A stretch of DNA of 64,000 bases from assembly GCA_029194725.1 (NCBI GenBank), contig JARFXQ010000017.1, positions 1 through 64,000 on the forward strand. The letters run 5' to 3'. Numbering within the stretch: the stretch's first letter is position 1; the number at the start of each line of letters is the position of its first letter. Positions 44,276-52,413 of the stretch are shown here, piece after piece. Origin of the DNA: Nitrospira sp. (GTDB lineage: Bacteria > Nitrospirota > Nitrospiria > Nitrospirales > Nitrospiraceae). Made by a program: the position numbers and the translations under genes. The notes beneath the pieces are model-generated. The model was not told where the DNA came from, did not search any database, and worked only from the letters and a program-made list of their open reading frames with translations.

Positions 44276-44676
44276 GGGCACGACCCCGCACTCCCGATTA
44301 GCCCCAGTCTCTACCCCGTTCTCGCCCTCGCCACTGGCGTGGGGACTGAGGCGCCTCGGCCGTGAGCCATGATGGGGTTGGCACCAGCACACTGGCAGCC
44401 AGACATCCTGTGCTTGTACACGGTGGACGCGACCGGGTTCCGACGGTTGTCTGGGGCACGGAGTGCCAGGGGCTGGAGCTGATCCCCGTTGGAGCTCGCT
44501 CCGACGCCTTGATCCTGATGGGTGACTGGTGCGGCTCAGCTGAACGCCGACACCGCTGACGAGGACAACCGGGATGCGACGACGTCACGCGACCGGCGTA
44601 GCGAGGGGAGAGGTCGTCAGATACCTCGCCCCGTTCAGAGAAGAAGAGGGCGCATGGTGTGTTGTGCGTCTTGACC
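44276..44676 (+). ncRNA. candidate bridge/seekRNA of the IS1111-type element
   Basis: The region between the transposase stop and the right inverted repeat is free of a plausible gene but keeps structure. A long-range stem GGTTGTC (44445-44451) / GACAACC (44564-44570) encloses hairpins such as GGGG-ctggagctgat-CCCC and GGAGctcGCTCC. The copy at 14.94-15.36 kb keeps the same stems with several base changes in loops. Known IS1111 elements encode their guide RNA in this position. Its ends and target-binding loops cannot be fixed by eye. Confidence 0.55.
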
Positions 44677-44703
44677 GGAGCCTTCGAGATGGGCGACCCC
44701 TTT

Positions 44704-44843
44704 TCTACCTCTGGGCACGAAGAATCCATCAGTTCCTGGAAATAATCGACGATCCCTTGCTCAAAGGTGCCCTGCCAGCCACACTGGGCACACTCCAGCA
44801 TCTGCGTTTTCCAGTCGTCGTAATACCTGAAGTGTGTCGCCAT
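44704..44843 (-). pseudogene. zinc-ribbon protein gene cut by the IS1111-type element
   Basis: The minus strand from an ATG at 44843 reads MATHFRYYDDWKTQMLECAQ, CGWQGTFEQGIVDYFQELMD and SSCPEVE, then runs into the element at about 44703. The CAQC knuckle and CPEV resemble the start of a small (about 90-aa) zinc-ribbon protein. The rest of the gene is not found directly on the other side, where an IS4 element sits. This shows that the IS1111-type element inserted into a gene. Confidence 0.65.
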
Positions 44844-45074
44844 ATTGTGAATGGCTGGCTGGAGACTTCGATGGGCATCATGGTCGTTAAGAAAACTGGC
44901 TGCTCAATATGGCCTCACGTTCATCATGTGCTCGTTGCCCATCCACTCGCGATCCCTCCTTCGAGGGGAAATCCTCTCCTGGCAAGGTCTCCTGCCACAT
45001 CGGCCTTGTGATTCGGCAGAGCAGGAAGTAGGCTACCTTAGGGTGTGGCGGCTTGACCAACGAACGAGGGCACC

Positions 45075-45299
45075 ATGCGCAACTTTGTGTGTGGCCTGAT
45101 TACGGGATTGACGTTAGCGGGGGCTGTTGGTTACGCGGGGCAATTCTACAATCGGGACGGATCACCGGTAGCACCGAGTGGCAGCATTCAGCAGTTAAAC
45201 TATTTTCGAGAGCGACAAGTGCAACTCGATATTGCACACATGCGACGGCAAGCCGATCAAGACCGCTTGAACCGGATGACGAATCCGTGCGCCCGCTAA
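45075..45299 (+). CDS. small hypothetical membrane-anchored protein
   Basis: A 74-aa protein: one N-terminal helix (FVCGLITGLTLAGAVGYAGQ), then a charged stretch FRERQVQLDIAHMRRQADQD. It probably anchors in the inner membrane with the tail outside. GAGGGC lies 6 nt before the ATG. No family is recognised. Confidence 0.55.
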   Translation: MRNFVCGLITGLTLAGAVGYAGQFYNRDGSPVAPSGSIQQLNYFRERQVQLDIAHMRRQADQDRLNRMTNPCAR

Positions 45300-45431
45300 C
45301 ACTCGGCTAATCGGACGGGAGGACGGGGCATATCTTTAGCGCCCCTCTTGGACCTGGAGCAAGGCTGGTACATTCTGTCTTTCCCGTTGGATTCAATCTT
45401 GGTGCGCAGGTCTGTGAAGAGCGCACACCCC

Positions 45432-46619
45432 TTACGCTTCTTCGTGCTCTTGAATCCTTTGGAGGGTGCCTTGTATCACGGCTTTCCATTCACTTCGGTG
45501 TGAGAGATAGGCATCGATCAGGAGATACTGCCCTTGCCGCTTCACTCCCCATCCCCACTCCTTAAGAGACTGATCCACTTTACCCCCTACAAGGTTGGCA
45601 ATATCGTGAAGGTAGTTAATTCCAATCTGCTTCTCGCCTAGCTGTTCCGTTTTGGTGACGATCCCATAAGACCAGACTTCACCGGTTTCCTGAACGGACC
45701 CAAAGTTGTACGTGTCATTGGGCGACTTGATATTGAGGGACAATCTCTTTCCTCTGCCTAATTTCCCTGTGACGCCAAGATCTGTCCGTAGTTCACTGAT
45801 GAAATCTGCCAAGCTCTCAGCAACCGCGTTCCCTCTTGCCGATGCTAACCGTTCATAAAAGACTTTTTCTGAAAGCGTCGTGCTGACGGGCGGAGTCACA
45901 TCCAGCCTTTCATTCGCAGGTGACGGAATGTTGTCAACCACGCGGACAATGGTTCGTTCCAGTTCCTTGGTCTTGACCAGAACACGCGGGGTGACAAGTA
46001 AATCACCAGTATCGGGTGCCTTGAAGATTGGGATTTCAAGCAGCGCCAACGAAAAGTGCAACGCGCCTTGGGCTTGAATATATTGAACCAAGCCCTCCAT
46101 GCTTTCTCGAATACCATCCCCGATGATAAGGAGGAGAAAACGACCGAGTGCCAGATTGCGCTGCACACGATCAATGAACTCAGCCTCGTCGAGATCGGGC
46201 GTTTCCTGTGCCACAATGCGATACAAGGATGACTCTGAACCTGTCCTCGCCTTGAGGCATTCTTGTTCAAACTTGGAATAGGTCCACTTGCATAGATCTT
46301 TGGCGTAATCGAGAATTTGTCCGACCGCTTTGCGCCTGGCCTCTGGATTGCGCCACAACTTACATTCTCCAACCGTGATAAACCCGTCATCGTTTAGATA
46401 GAGGAGATCGCACGGCCCCGATTCTGTCTGAAGTTCACGACACACCGGCACGATTCCGCTAAAGGAGGGTTCAATGTCTTCAACCGGTAAGAGAGTCGGA
46501 TTCTCGTAACAAAGTTGTTGGATCCAATTTTCATCATAGCTGTCAGTATGGAGGGAAACCCGCTCCAACCGCGTGGCCTTCTGCGCTCTCACGATCAGGG
46601 GAGTGACATGCTGTTTCAT
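45432..46619 (-). CDS. PD-(D/E)XK nuclease-like protein
   Basis: A 395-aa protein. At residues 68-110 it has the PD-(D/E)XK core: D71 in GPCDLLYLNDDG and E85-x-K87 in ITVGECKLWRNPEARR, then a helix with GQILDYAKDL. The rest has a conserved-looking end (IGINYLHDIANLVGGKVDQS; RSEWKAVIQGTLQRIQEH) that I do not recognise. Base composition is more AT-rich than the core genes around it. Similar uncharacterised nuclease-fold proteins occur in defence islands; there is no methylase partner here. It overlaps a tiny upstream ORF by 4 bp. Confidence 0.65.
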   Translation of the reverse strand: MKQHVTPLIVRAQKATRLERVSLHTDSYDENWIQQLCYENPTLLPVEDIEPSFSGIVPVCRELQTESGPCDLLYLNDDGFITVGECKLWRNPEARRKAVGQILDYAKDLCKWTYSKFEQECLKARTGSESSLYRIVAQETPDLDEAEFIDRVQRNLALGRFLLLIIGDGIRESMEGLVQYIQAQGALHFSLALLEIPIFKAPDTGDLLVTPRVLVKTKELERTIVRVVDNIPSPANERLDVTPPVSTTLSEKVFYERLASARGNAVAESLADFISELRTDLGVTGKLGRGKRLSLNIKSPNDTYNFGSVQETGEVWSYGIVTKTEQLGEKQIGINYLHDIANLVGGKVDQSLKEWGWGVKRQGQYLLIDAYLSHRSEWKAVIQGTLQRIQEHEEA

Positions 46620-46708
46620 CGTTTGCTGTAGAAGTGCGACTCTATCAAGCGGACTGCTTGTAATGCCGATTCATCCGGTAGCTCGACCACAAGATGATCG
46701 ACGTACAT
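46616..46708 (-). CDS. tiny ORF translationally coupled to the PD-(D/E)XK gene
   Basis: A 30-aa frame, MYVDHLVVELPDESALQAVR then LIESHFYSKR, whose TGA overlaps the ATG of the downstream gene (ATGA). The overlap suggests coupled translation. It could be a leader or the end of a decayed gene. There is no homology by eye. Confidence 0.3.
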   Translation of the reverse strand: MYVDHLVVELPDESALQAVRLIESHFYSKR

Positions 46709-46833
46709 TGTCAAGATTGTGGATTCCATCGATGGCGTAGGACCTCGAACGACATGATGGCAAAAGGCCGATAGAAGCGATAGTGTTTCTTGAGTTTTGC
46801 CTCCGATGAACCATCAAGGTATTCCTTCGCTTC

Positions 46834-46956
46834 CTATTGATCCGCATGTGCCTCAAACCGTTCCCCACAATTGGCGCATCGCGCAAGCTGTAACTCCCCC
46901 TCGGCAACCAGGACGATTTCCGACACCAGCCACCCCGCACAGCGTTGACAGCTCAT
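46834..46956 (-). CDS. small zinc-ribbon protein (about 40 aa)
   Basis: A complete small frame: MSCQRCAGWLVSEIVLVAEG, ELQLARCANCGERFEAHADQ, stop. Two CxxC knuckles, C3/C6 and C27/C30, would hold one zinc. It is too short for most gene finders but has good codon use. It sits between the IS630 fragment and the PD-(D/E)XK gene, same strand. Confidence 0.55.
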   Translation of the reverse strand: MSCQRCAGWLVSEIVLVAEGELQLARCANCGERFEAHADQ

Positions 46957-46969
46957 TGACCCGTCCTGT

Positions 46970-47416
46970 TCACGAACCGACGATTTTAGAGTCCTCGTCA
47001 GAAAAACGGTGTCCGCATTTCCAATATGAGCGACGTCCGGCCGATCCGGTTCGCTGGCGTGGACGGTTTTTTTTAAAGCGGATCCCTTCGCCGATATAAC
47101 AATACGACAGCATCCCCGTTGTCGCCTTCACACCACGCTCGGTGAAGAACCGCGTCGACAACGCCATCAGGGTGATGCCCGGTTCAACCTCCAGCACGTG
47201 TAACAGCCACTCCCGGTGCGGCTTCAGTTTCGATGGGCGGTGGCCGCCGGTACCAATGATCCCCCGTGCCCCCGTCTGCAGGTAGCGGGCGACCCACCGG
47301 ATCGCTGACGAGTCACTCACGCCAAAGCGTGCTGCGGCTTCCCGCCGCGACAGCTTCCCCTCAACCACCGGGTCAATCACCCGTTCCCGCAAGTCCTGCG
47401 AATAGCCGTTCCCCAT
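46970..47416 (-). pseudogene. IS630-family transposase, N-terminal fragment
   Basis: The first 120 residues match the helix-turn-helix half of IS630-type transposases: GYSQDLRERVIDPVVEGKLS, RREAAARFGVSDSSAIRWVA and STRFFTERGVKATTGMLSY. The DDE catalytic half is missing; after GIRFKKNRP the frame continues for about 35 unrelated residues to a stop. The element is therefore broken; its downstream part was replaced by the sequence with the small zinc-ribbon gene. Confidence 0.8.
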
Positions 47417-47706
47417 CCATCCGGCCTCCTTCCCGGTCTCGACAGGGAATCACAACGGCGCGTGATAGGGAATCATTTTCTGATCCAGGCTATTCGAGGA
47501 ATGCTCTAGGGCGAAAATAGTCGCGCACGGGTGCATTCCTCATCCATTGCTGCAATGGAGGGACAGGAGAATGTCACGCACAGAGCCATTTCATTCCTGT
47601 CAGAAATCTGTTTCCAATAATATGCAGTGGAGACGGGACAGTTGCTGATTGACCCTCTGGCGGCGGCATGTTAGAAACACACCCGCTGTGCGCGTGCGGT
47701 GGATGT

Positions 47707-47793
47707 GCCCGGATGGCGGAACTGGCAGACGCGCCGGACTCAAAATCCGGTTCTCGCAAGAGAGTGGGAGTTCGACCCTCCCTCCGGGCACCA
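47707..47793 (+). tRNA. tRNA-Leu (CAA anticodon)
   Basis: An 87-nt cloverleaf: acceptor GCCCGGA pairs with TCCGGGC; anticodon stem CCGGA/TCCGG around CTCAAAA gives CAA, reading UUG. There is a long variable arm as expected for leucine, a TTCGACC T-loop and an encoded CCA end. The region to its left carries the accessory genes and IS fragments. Confidence 0.95.
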
Positions 47794-47844
47794 ATTGTAA
47801 TACTTAGACCCATGCACCCAATCTCAGTTTTCATGGGAATCTGA

Positions 47845-48026
47845 TCTCTGAAGATCTTCAGTTGTAAGGGAAAGGGAAGATGAGACGGAAGGAGTGTCAG
47901 TGGTAGGCGACTAACAGCCGATTCGGCGGCCCTCTTCTCTGAAGATCTTCAGTTGTAAGGGAAAGGGAAGATGAGACGGAAGGAGTGTCAGTGGTAGGCG
48001 ACTAACAGCCGATTCGGCGGCCCTCT
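47845..48026 (+). repeat. perfect 91-bp tandem duplication
   Basis: Two identical 91-bp units, 47845-47935 and 47936-48026, start TCTCTGAAGATCTTC and end GCCGATTCGGCGGCCCTCT. Each unit has the palindromes GAAGATCTTC and GCCGATTCGGC. The absence of any mismatch implies a recent duplication. They lie 51 bp after tRNA-Leu and before a secreted-protein gene. Confidence 0.95.
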
Positions 48027-48075
48027 TGACACTGCCGTGCTATTGGCCTAGATTCTGTCATATTTCTCAATCGCA

Positions 48076-48081
48076 TATAAT
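48076..48081 (+). promoter_or_regulatory. candidate -10 box (TATAAT) for the 48.2-kb gene
   Basis: An exact TATAAT lies 85 bp before the start codon. A matching -35 at the normal 16-18 bp spacing is poor (TTCTGT), so this is only a candidate sigma-70-type site. Confidence 0.3.
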
Positions 48082-48165
48082 GATTTCTGCTCGCAGACCG
48101 CAGTCAACGAATACTTCAGCATGCTCGTCGGAATTATGTCCACCTACTTTTTAAGGAGGCAGCAC

Positions 48166-48933
48166 ATGCGTAAGGTGTTGACACTGGGGGCCGCTATGTT
48201 GCTCATCGGCTCTATGAATATTGCAGTGGCTCAGGAGCGACTACAGCAATCATCTGGCGGGTCCGCAATGGGTGTGGGAACAGGGGTCGGCGATGTGTCC
48301 GGAAATGCCAATCGGGTCCAGACCTTTGATCGCAGTGCATTCCTTGATCGGCTCTCTCTTCCTGAGACGATTTATGGCCGTGTCCTGGCGATAGATTTTC
48401 CGGCAGGGAAGATGCTTTTGGAAACCGGGGGAAGCTCTCATGACGAAGGCCGCGCGGGAACCGGAGCGATGAGCTCGCTGACTGTCTACTTCGACGAAAG
48501 AACCAACCTGGATCAGTTCAGGGCGTTGAACAACGGTGATGATATTGCTCTCCAAGTGGTTGAAGCGACTTCGCCCAATCAACCGTATGGCACAGGCCGC
48601 AAGATTGTTCGCGAGGTGTACTTGCTGCGAGGCAACGAGAAACTCGCCGGATTCGGCGGCCTAGGGCAGAGACCGAATCCCTCGACCGAGCGGGCTATCG
48701 AAACAGCCAGCACCACCACGACAGGTGGAGTGGCGGGATCTGTGTTGCCCGGCAAGATTACCGGAACTGTGGATACTACCGTCGGCGAATATACCGGTAC
48801 GGCTCCCTGTTGGAATTGTGAACCTCAGCCTGGTTGGGGCTATCAAACCGTAGCTCCGGAGACGAAAATGCCCAACAAGTCGGATTACGGATCCGATGCG
48901 TCTAAGCCGAACTTGGTAAAGGGATTCAATTAA
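48166..48933 (+). CDS. hypothetical secreted protein
   Basis: From MRKVLTLGAAMLLIGSMNIA (AAGGAGG 6 nt upstream) the 255-aa precursor has a signal peptide and a Q/S/G/T-rich mature part. A middle domain (ETIYGRVLAIDFPAGKMLLE; DDIALQVVEATSPNQ) has the alternation of a small beta-barrel/OB-like fold. A CWNC pair lies near the end. No known family. A strong terminator follows, so it is monocistronic. Confidence 0.6.
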   Translation: MRKVLTLGAAMLLIGSMNIAVAQERLQQSSGGSAMGVGTGVGDVSGNANRVQTFDRSAFLDRLSLPETIYGRVLAIDFPAGKMLLETGGSSHDEGRAGTGAMSSLTVYFDERTNLDQFRALNNGDDIALQVVEATSPNQPYGTGRKIVREVYLLRGNEKLAGFGGLGQRPNPSTERAIETASTTTTGGVAGSVLPGKITGTVDTTVGEYTGTAPCWNCEPQPGWGYQTVAPETKMPNKSDYGSDASKPNLVKGFN

Positions 48934-48958
48934 GACACTCTGGAACTCTGGTTTTTGA

Positions 48959-48982
48959 GGGGCAGCGCTCGCTGCCCCTTTT
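48959..48982 (+). terminator. Rho-independent terminator
   Basis: GGGGCAGC - GCTC - GCTGCCCC followed by TTTT: an 8-bp perfect GC-rich stem with a tetraloop, 26 bp after the secreted-protein stop codon. Confidence 0.9.
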
Positions 48983-49042
48983 CATTTGGCTGGAGCTCTG
49001 CTTGTTCAATTCCAGTGATTCTTGATAGCCTGACGATGCGGT

Positions 49043-49048
49043 TATACT
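49043..49048 (+). promoter_or_regulatory. candidate -10 box (TATACT) for the tusA-like gene
   Basis: TATACT lies 38 bp before the ATG, with TTGATA 15 bp upstream, near the sigma-70 consensus but with a short spacer. Not tested. Confidence 0.35.
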
Positions 49049-49085
49049 GTGCTTCGCTCAAGAGTTATGATGAACGGGTATCGAG

Positions 49086-49346
49086 ATGAATGAGCCTCAG
49101 AATGCTCTGGATGCGTCGGCGTCAGAGCTTGATCTTCGTGGAGTGATTTGTCCCTACAACTTTGTGAAGACCAAACTCAAGCTTGAAACGATGAAGGAAG
49201 GCGAAGTGCTGTCGGTCTTGTTGGATGACGGTGACCCTATTCGAAATGTGCCGCGCAGTGTGGAGAATGAAGGACACACGGTATTAGCGCAGGAACGAGT
49301 GGACCAGGCCTACAGAGTCTTGATTCGCCGGGAGGATAGCGCTTAG
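49086..49346 (+). CDS. TusA/SirA-family sulphur-transfer-like protein
   Basis: An 86-aa protein: ELDLRGVICPYNFVKTKLKL has the active cysteine C22 of TusA, and GEVLSVLLDDGDPIRNVPRS and ENEGHTVLAQ complete the fold. The usual CPxP is CPYN here, losing the second proline, so it may be a specialised member. TusA proteins relay persulphide sulphur for tRNA or cofactor thiolation or in sulphur metabolism. It ends 8 bp before the convergent methylase gene. Confidence 0.85.
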   Translation: MNEPQNALDASASELDLRGVICPYNFVKTKLKLETMKEGEVLSVLLDDGDPIRNVPRSVENEGHTVLAQERVDQAYRVLIRREDSA

Positions 49347-49354
49347 ACGCTTCC

Positions 49355-50110
49355 TCATTTTCTGTCCCGCCCGCCTCGGTTTCTCCCTGCAAGAACAATA
49401 GTCATCTGTTCCCCCTGTACGTCGGGCAGGTTCCGGCTTACTTGAAGTGATGTCCCGCGAATAATATGTTCGCTGGACCTTGTCAGGTCACAAGCCAACA
49501 CGACAAAACGTCGGGGCGCGATGTTCACGAGGAAGTGAACCGCACGCATAAGTGAGTCCACAGTGCAAAATGCCACAGTGGGAGCTCCCCTCTTCAAGGC
49601 ATTGTTAAGGCAGCGGGTGAGATGGGAAGGCTTGCTCGGTAGGTATCCAAGAAGATAGAACGACTCGCAAGGCAAGCCTGCGGCGGTGAGGGCTGCAATC
49701 ACTACGGAAGGGCCCGGTACGGGGATCACGGGGATTCCATGTGCATGCGCTGCAGCCACGAAGAGATGGCCTGGGTCAACCACAAGGGGAGATCCACAGT
49801 CAGAGACAAGCGCGACATCAGTGCCCCGTTGTAGTCGTTGCAAAAGAACCGCCGCCTTCTCCTTCAGATTCCTGGGGCCGTAACTAGTCACTGTCGCTTG
49901 AATATGGTGATGTGCGAGGAGTTGTTGCGTTGCCTTCGGATCTTCCGATGCGATGAGATCTACTTTCCTCAGGACCTGAATGGCACGCAGGGTCACATCG
50001 TCTGGATGTCCGATTGAGACAGCCACCACATAGAGTGTTCCTTTGCGATCAGGCGGACCGTCAGAAGTCCTTGAAGGTCCAGCGTTTTGTTGACTCCATT
50101 TGGTCGGCAT
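49355..50110 (-). CDS. rsmI: RsmI-like tetrapyrrole-methylase-fold methyltransferase
   Basis: A 251-aa protein: LYVVAVSIGHPDDVTLRAIQ, VLRKVDLIASEDPKATQQLL, SDCGSPLVVDPGHLFVAAAH and VIPVPGPSVVIAALTAAGLP. This is the RsmI order (16S rRNA C1402 2'-O-methylation). Several positions depart from the consensus (ATPIGNLxD is AVSIGHPDD; AEDTR is SEDPK; SDAGxPxISDPG is SDCGSPLVVDPG), so it could be a diverged paralogue with another substrate. Confidence 0.75.
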   Translation of the reverse strand: MPTKWSQQNAGPSRTSDGPPDRKGTLYVVAVSIGHPDDVTLRAIQVLRKVDLIASEDPKATQQLLAHHHIQATVTSYGPRNLKEKAAVLLQRLQRGTDVALVSDCGSPLVVDPGHLFVAAAHAHGIPVIPVPGPSVVIAALTAAGLPCESFYLLGYLPSKPSHLTRCLNNALKRGAPTVAFCTVDSLMRAVHFLVNIAPRRFVVLACDLTRSSEHIIRGTSLQVSRNLPDVQGEQMTIVLAGRNRGGRDRK

Positions 50111-50172
50111 CGATATAATTTCAAACTTATCTTATTGCCGTTCGATCGTTAGACACCTCAGAGGCGTTCCCG

Positions 50173-50976
50173 ATGGCAGCCGTCTGTTTCATGATTACGC
50201 TGATACTGTACATCGCGGCCACGGTGTCGTTTCTTTCCTATTCGCTGCGGCGCTCAGAAGCCCTCTCGCACGTGTCGCTGGGTATGACGGCGGCCGGCTT
50301 TGCCTCCCATACTGTAGCCCTCGTCGTGAGGATGGCTGGTGCTTCATCATCGGCGCCGCCCAGCTTTTCCGATGCCCTTTCTTTTTTCTCATGGATGATC
50401 ATCTTGGTGTTTTTAATCGTCGAGTTCCGCCATCGGATTCATGTGCTTGGGTCCTTCATGGTGCCTTTGGCCTTGGTCTCGTTGATTTCGGCCGCAGCCC
50501 TTCCAGAGACGGTACCTAGCCTCCAGCCGGTGTTCAAGACCTTGTGGTTTCATGTCACACTCAGCATGCTGGGTGCCGTGGGATTTACTGTTGCGTTCGT
50601 CGCGGGTGTGATGTACCTGATCCAGGAGCGACTCCTCAAGTCGAAACAGTTTAATGTTCTCTACAGCAAGCTTCCTGCGCTAGACTTTCTCGATCACCTT
50701 AATCAACAATCCATCGTGTTAGGGTTTCCGCTGCTTACGCTGGGAATCGTGACGGGAGCCATCTCAGCGCAATTTGCACGAGGATCCTATGTGAGTTGGA
50801 ATCCCGAGCAGACCGGGGCGCTGGTTACCTGGCTCTTCTATTTCATCGTATTGCTCGGAAGACTGACCATAGGGTGGAGGGCCAAACGCGCGGCGTATCT
50901 TACGGTCATCGGATTTGCTTGCGTGATCCTCACGTTGGTAGGCGTTGTCCTTAAAGGACATAGTGCGTTGTCGTAA
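50173..50976 (+). CDS. CcsA/HemX-type cytochrome c assembly membrane protein
   Basis: A 267-aa protein with about eight membrane helices: MITLILYIAATVSFLSYSLR, the FVAGVMYLIQERLLKSK loop, and WNPEQTGALVTWLFYFIVLL. It belongs to the CcsA/CycK/HemX family (PF01578). In this position, directly before hemA, it is usually called HemX and may help fix glutamyl-tRNA reductase levels; the complete haem-handling WWD segment is not evident. The start is 19 bp before hemA. Confidence 0.87.
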   Translation: MAAVCFMITLILYIAATVSFLSYSLRRSEALSHVSLGMTAAGFASHTVALVVRMAGASSSAPPSFSDALSFFSWMIILVFLIVEFRHRIHVLGSFMVPLALVSLISAAALPETVPSLQPVFKTLWFHVTLSMLGAVGFTVAFVAGVMYLIQERLLKSKQFNVLYSKLPALDFLDHLNQQSIVLGFPLLTLGIVTGAISAQFARGSYVSWNPEQTGALVTWLFYFIVLLGRLTIGWRAKRAAYLTVIGFACVILTLVGVVLKGHSALS

Positions 50977-50994
50977 TATGCGTCTGAGAATCCC

Positions 50995-52386
50995 ATGCAT
51001 CTGATCGTCGTAGGGTTAAGTCACAAGACGGCTCCCGTCGAGATCCGAGAGCGGTTGGCTGTTCCGGAAAGCCGTCTTGGTGAGGCGCTTACCCGTCTGT
51101 GCTCTTATTCCGGTGTCAAGGAAGGCATCCTCCTCTCGACCTGTAATCGGGTCGAGGTCTACTCGGTTGTCGAAGATGTTGAAGCCGGATATGGCCGTAT
51201 CCAAGAGTTTCTTGCCGACACACATCTGTCGTTGTCTTCCGAACAATTGACCCCCCACCTCTACTGGCACACCGGGGATCGAGCGATTGGCCACTTGTTT
51301 AGAGTCGCAGCCAGTCTCGATTCAATGATTATCGGGGAATCTCAAATCCTTGGACAACTGAAAGATGCGTTTGAAGTCGCGCTGGCCTATAAAACGACCG
51401 GCGTCATCATGAACAAGGTCGTCAAGAAGGCGATCTCAGTCGCCAAGCGTGTGCGGACCGAAACGAAAATTTCTGAAATGGCGGTGTCGGTCAGCTATGC
51501 TGCCGTCGAGTTGGCCAAGAAGATCTTTTCGAATCTGCACGAGAAGACCGTGTTGTTGGTCGGTGCCGGTGAGATGGCGAAGCTGGCGGCCAAACATTTA
51601 ATCGCTCAGGGTGTAGGGCATGTGCGTATCACGACGAGAACTCCACAGCATGCGGTTGATCTCGCCGCCAAGTTCGGTGGCACGGCAGTCCCATTCGATC
51701 AGTTCAAGGATGATATGGGCTCAGCGGATATTGTTCTCGTCTCCACGGGTGCGGCACATTATCTGGTCGGCGCAGAGGATGTGCATCGTGCGGTCGAAGA
51801 GCGTATGAACCGTCCGATGTTCTTGATCGATATTTCGGTTCCTCGAAACATCGATCCGGCCGTTCGCCATGTCGACAATGCGTTTCTCTTCGACATCGAT
51901 GATCTGAAGCATCGAGTCGAACAGAACCGAGCCGAGCGGGTGCAGGAGTCGGAGAAGGCCGAGCGTATGGTTCTGGAAGAAGTGACCACCACGCTGGACT
52001 GGATGAAATCCCTGGAGGTCACGCCCACGATCGTTGCGCTCAGGAACCGCGTCGATGAGATGAAGCAGGCGGAGGTCGACAAAGTCCTCGCGCGACTGCC
52101 ACATCTATCGTCTCAGGACCGCGAGCTGGTCGAAGGCCTCGCCTCCTCGATTGTGAACAAATTGATTCATCGCACAATGGTCACCCTCAAGGCGGAAGTC
52201 AACTCAACGAGCGGTCCTGCGTTCGTCGAAGCGGCGCGTCGGTTTTTTTCTCTCGACCTGCAACCTCCGTCTGTTCAGCAGATCGAGACCTACAGGCAGT
52301 CGGCGCATTACCGGACCGAAAGCTCTGCCACGTCGAGTGCCGAGGATCCAGTTCCGGAAACGTCAATCCATAAACGAACCCGCTGA
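50995..52386 (+). CDS. hemA: glutamyl-tRNA reductase
   Basis: A 463-aa protein: GLSHKTAPVEIRERLAVPES, nucleophile C50 in LLSTCNRVEVYS, GESQILGQLKDAFEVA and the NADPH-binding VLLVGAGEMAKLAAKHL. It ends in the helical dimerisation domain. It starts the C5 haem pathway: glutamyl-tRNA to glutamate-1-semialdehyde. First of the hemA-hemC-cobA/hemD-CBS-hemB series. Confidence 0.97.
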   Translation: MHLIVVGLSHKTAPVEIRERLAVPESRLGEALTRLCSYSGVKEGILLSTCNRVEVYSVVEDVEAGYGRIQEFLADTHLSLSSEQLTPHLYWHTGDRAIGHLFRVAASLDSMIIGESQILGQLKDAFEVALAYKTTGVIMNKVVKKAISVAKRVRTETKISEMAVSVSYAAVELAKKIFSNLHEKTVLLVGAGEMAKLAAKHLIAQGVGHVRITTRTPQHAVDLAAKFGGTAVPFDQFKDDMGSADIVLVSTGAAHYLVGAEDVHRAVEERMNRPMFLIDISVPRNIDPAVRHVDNAFLFDIDDLKHRVEQNRAERVQESEKAERMVLEEVTTTLDWMKSLEVTPTIVALRNRVDEMKQAEVDKVLARLPHLSSQDRELVEGLASSIVNKLIHRTMVTLKAEVNSTSGPAFVEAARRFFSLDLQPPSVQQIETYRQSAHYRTESSATSSAEDPVPETSIHKRTR

Positions 52387-52413
52387 TCGGCGGGTCACGA
52401 AAAGAGTCTCAAC

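Larger units (their letters stand above)
43129..44703 (+). mobile_element. IS110-family element of the IS1111 group, about 1.6 kb
   Basis: Sub-terminal perfect inverted repeats of 15 bp, CATCTCGAAGGCTCC at 43129-43143 and GGAGCCTTCGAGATG at 44677-44691, are diagnostic of the IS1111 group; plain IS110 elements lack them. The outer edge on the right reaches about 44703, because a second copy of this end (15.36 kb) diverges after GGCGACCCCTTT. The element holds one transposase gene and a 445-bp non-coding 3' part. It interrupts a minus-strand zinc-ribbon gene on its right. Confidence 0.88.

Noticed and set aside
44574..45011. Plus-strand open frame across the IS1111 right end
   Set aside because: It crosses the element boundary into unrelated flanking DNA and has no domain, so it is a chance frame.
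45075..47793. Complete integrated element ending in tRNA-Leu
   Set aside because: No integrase gene and no repeat of the tRNA 3' end were found in the window.
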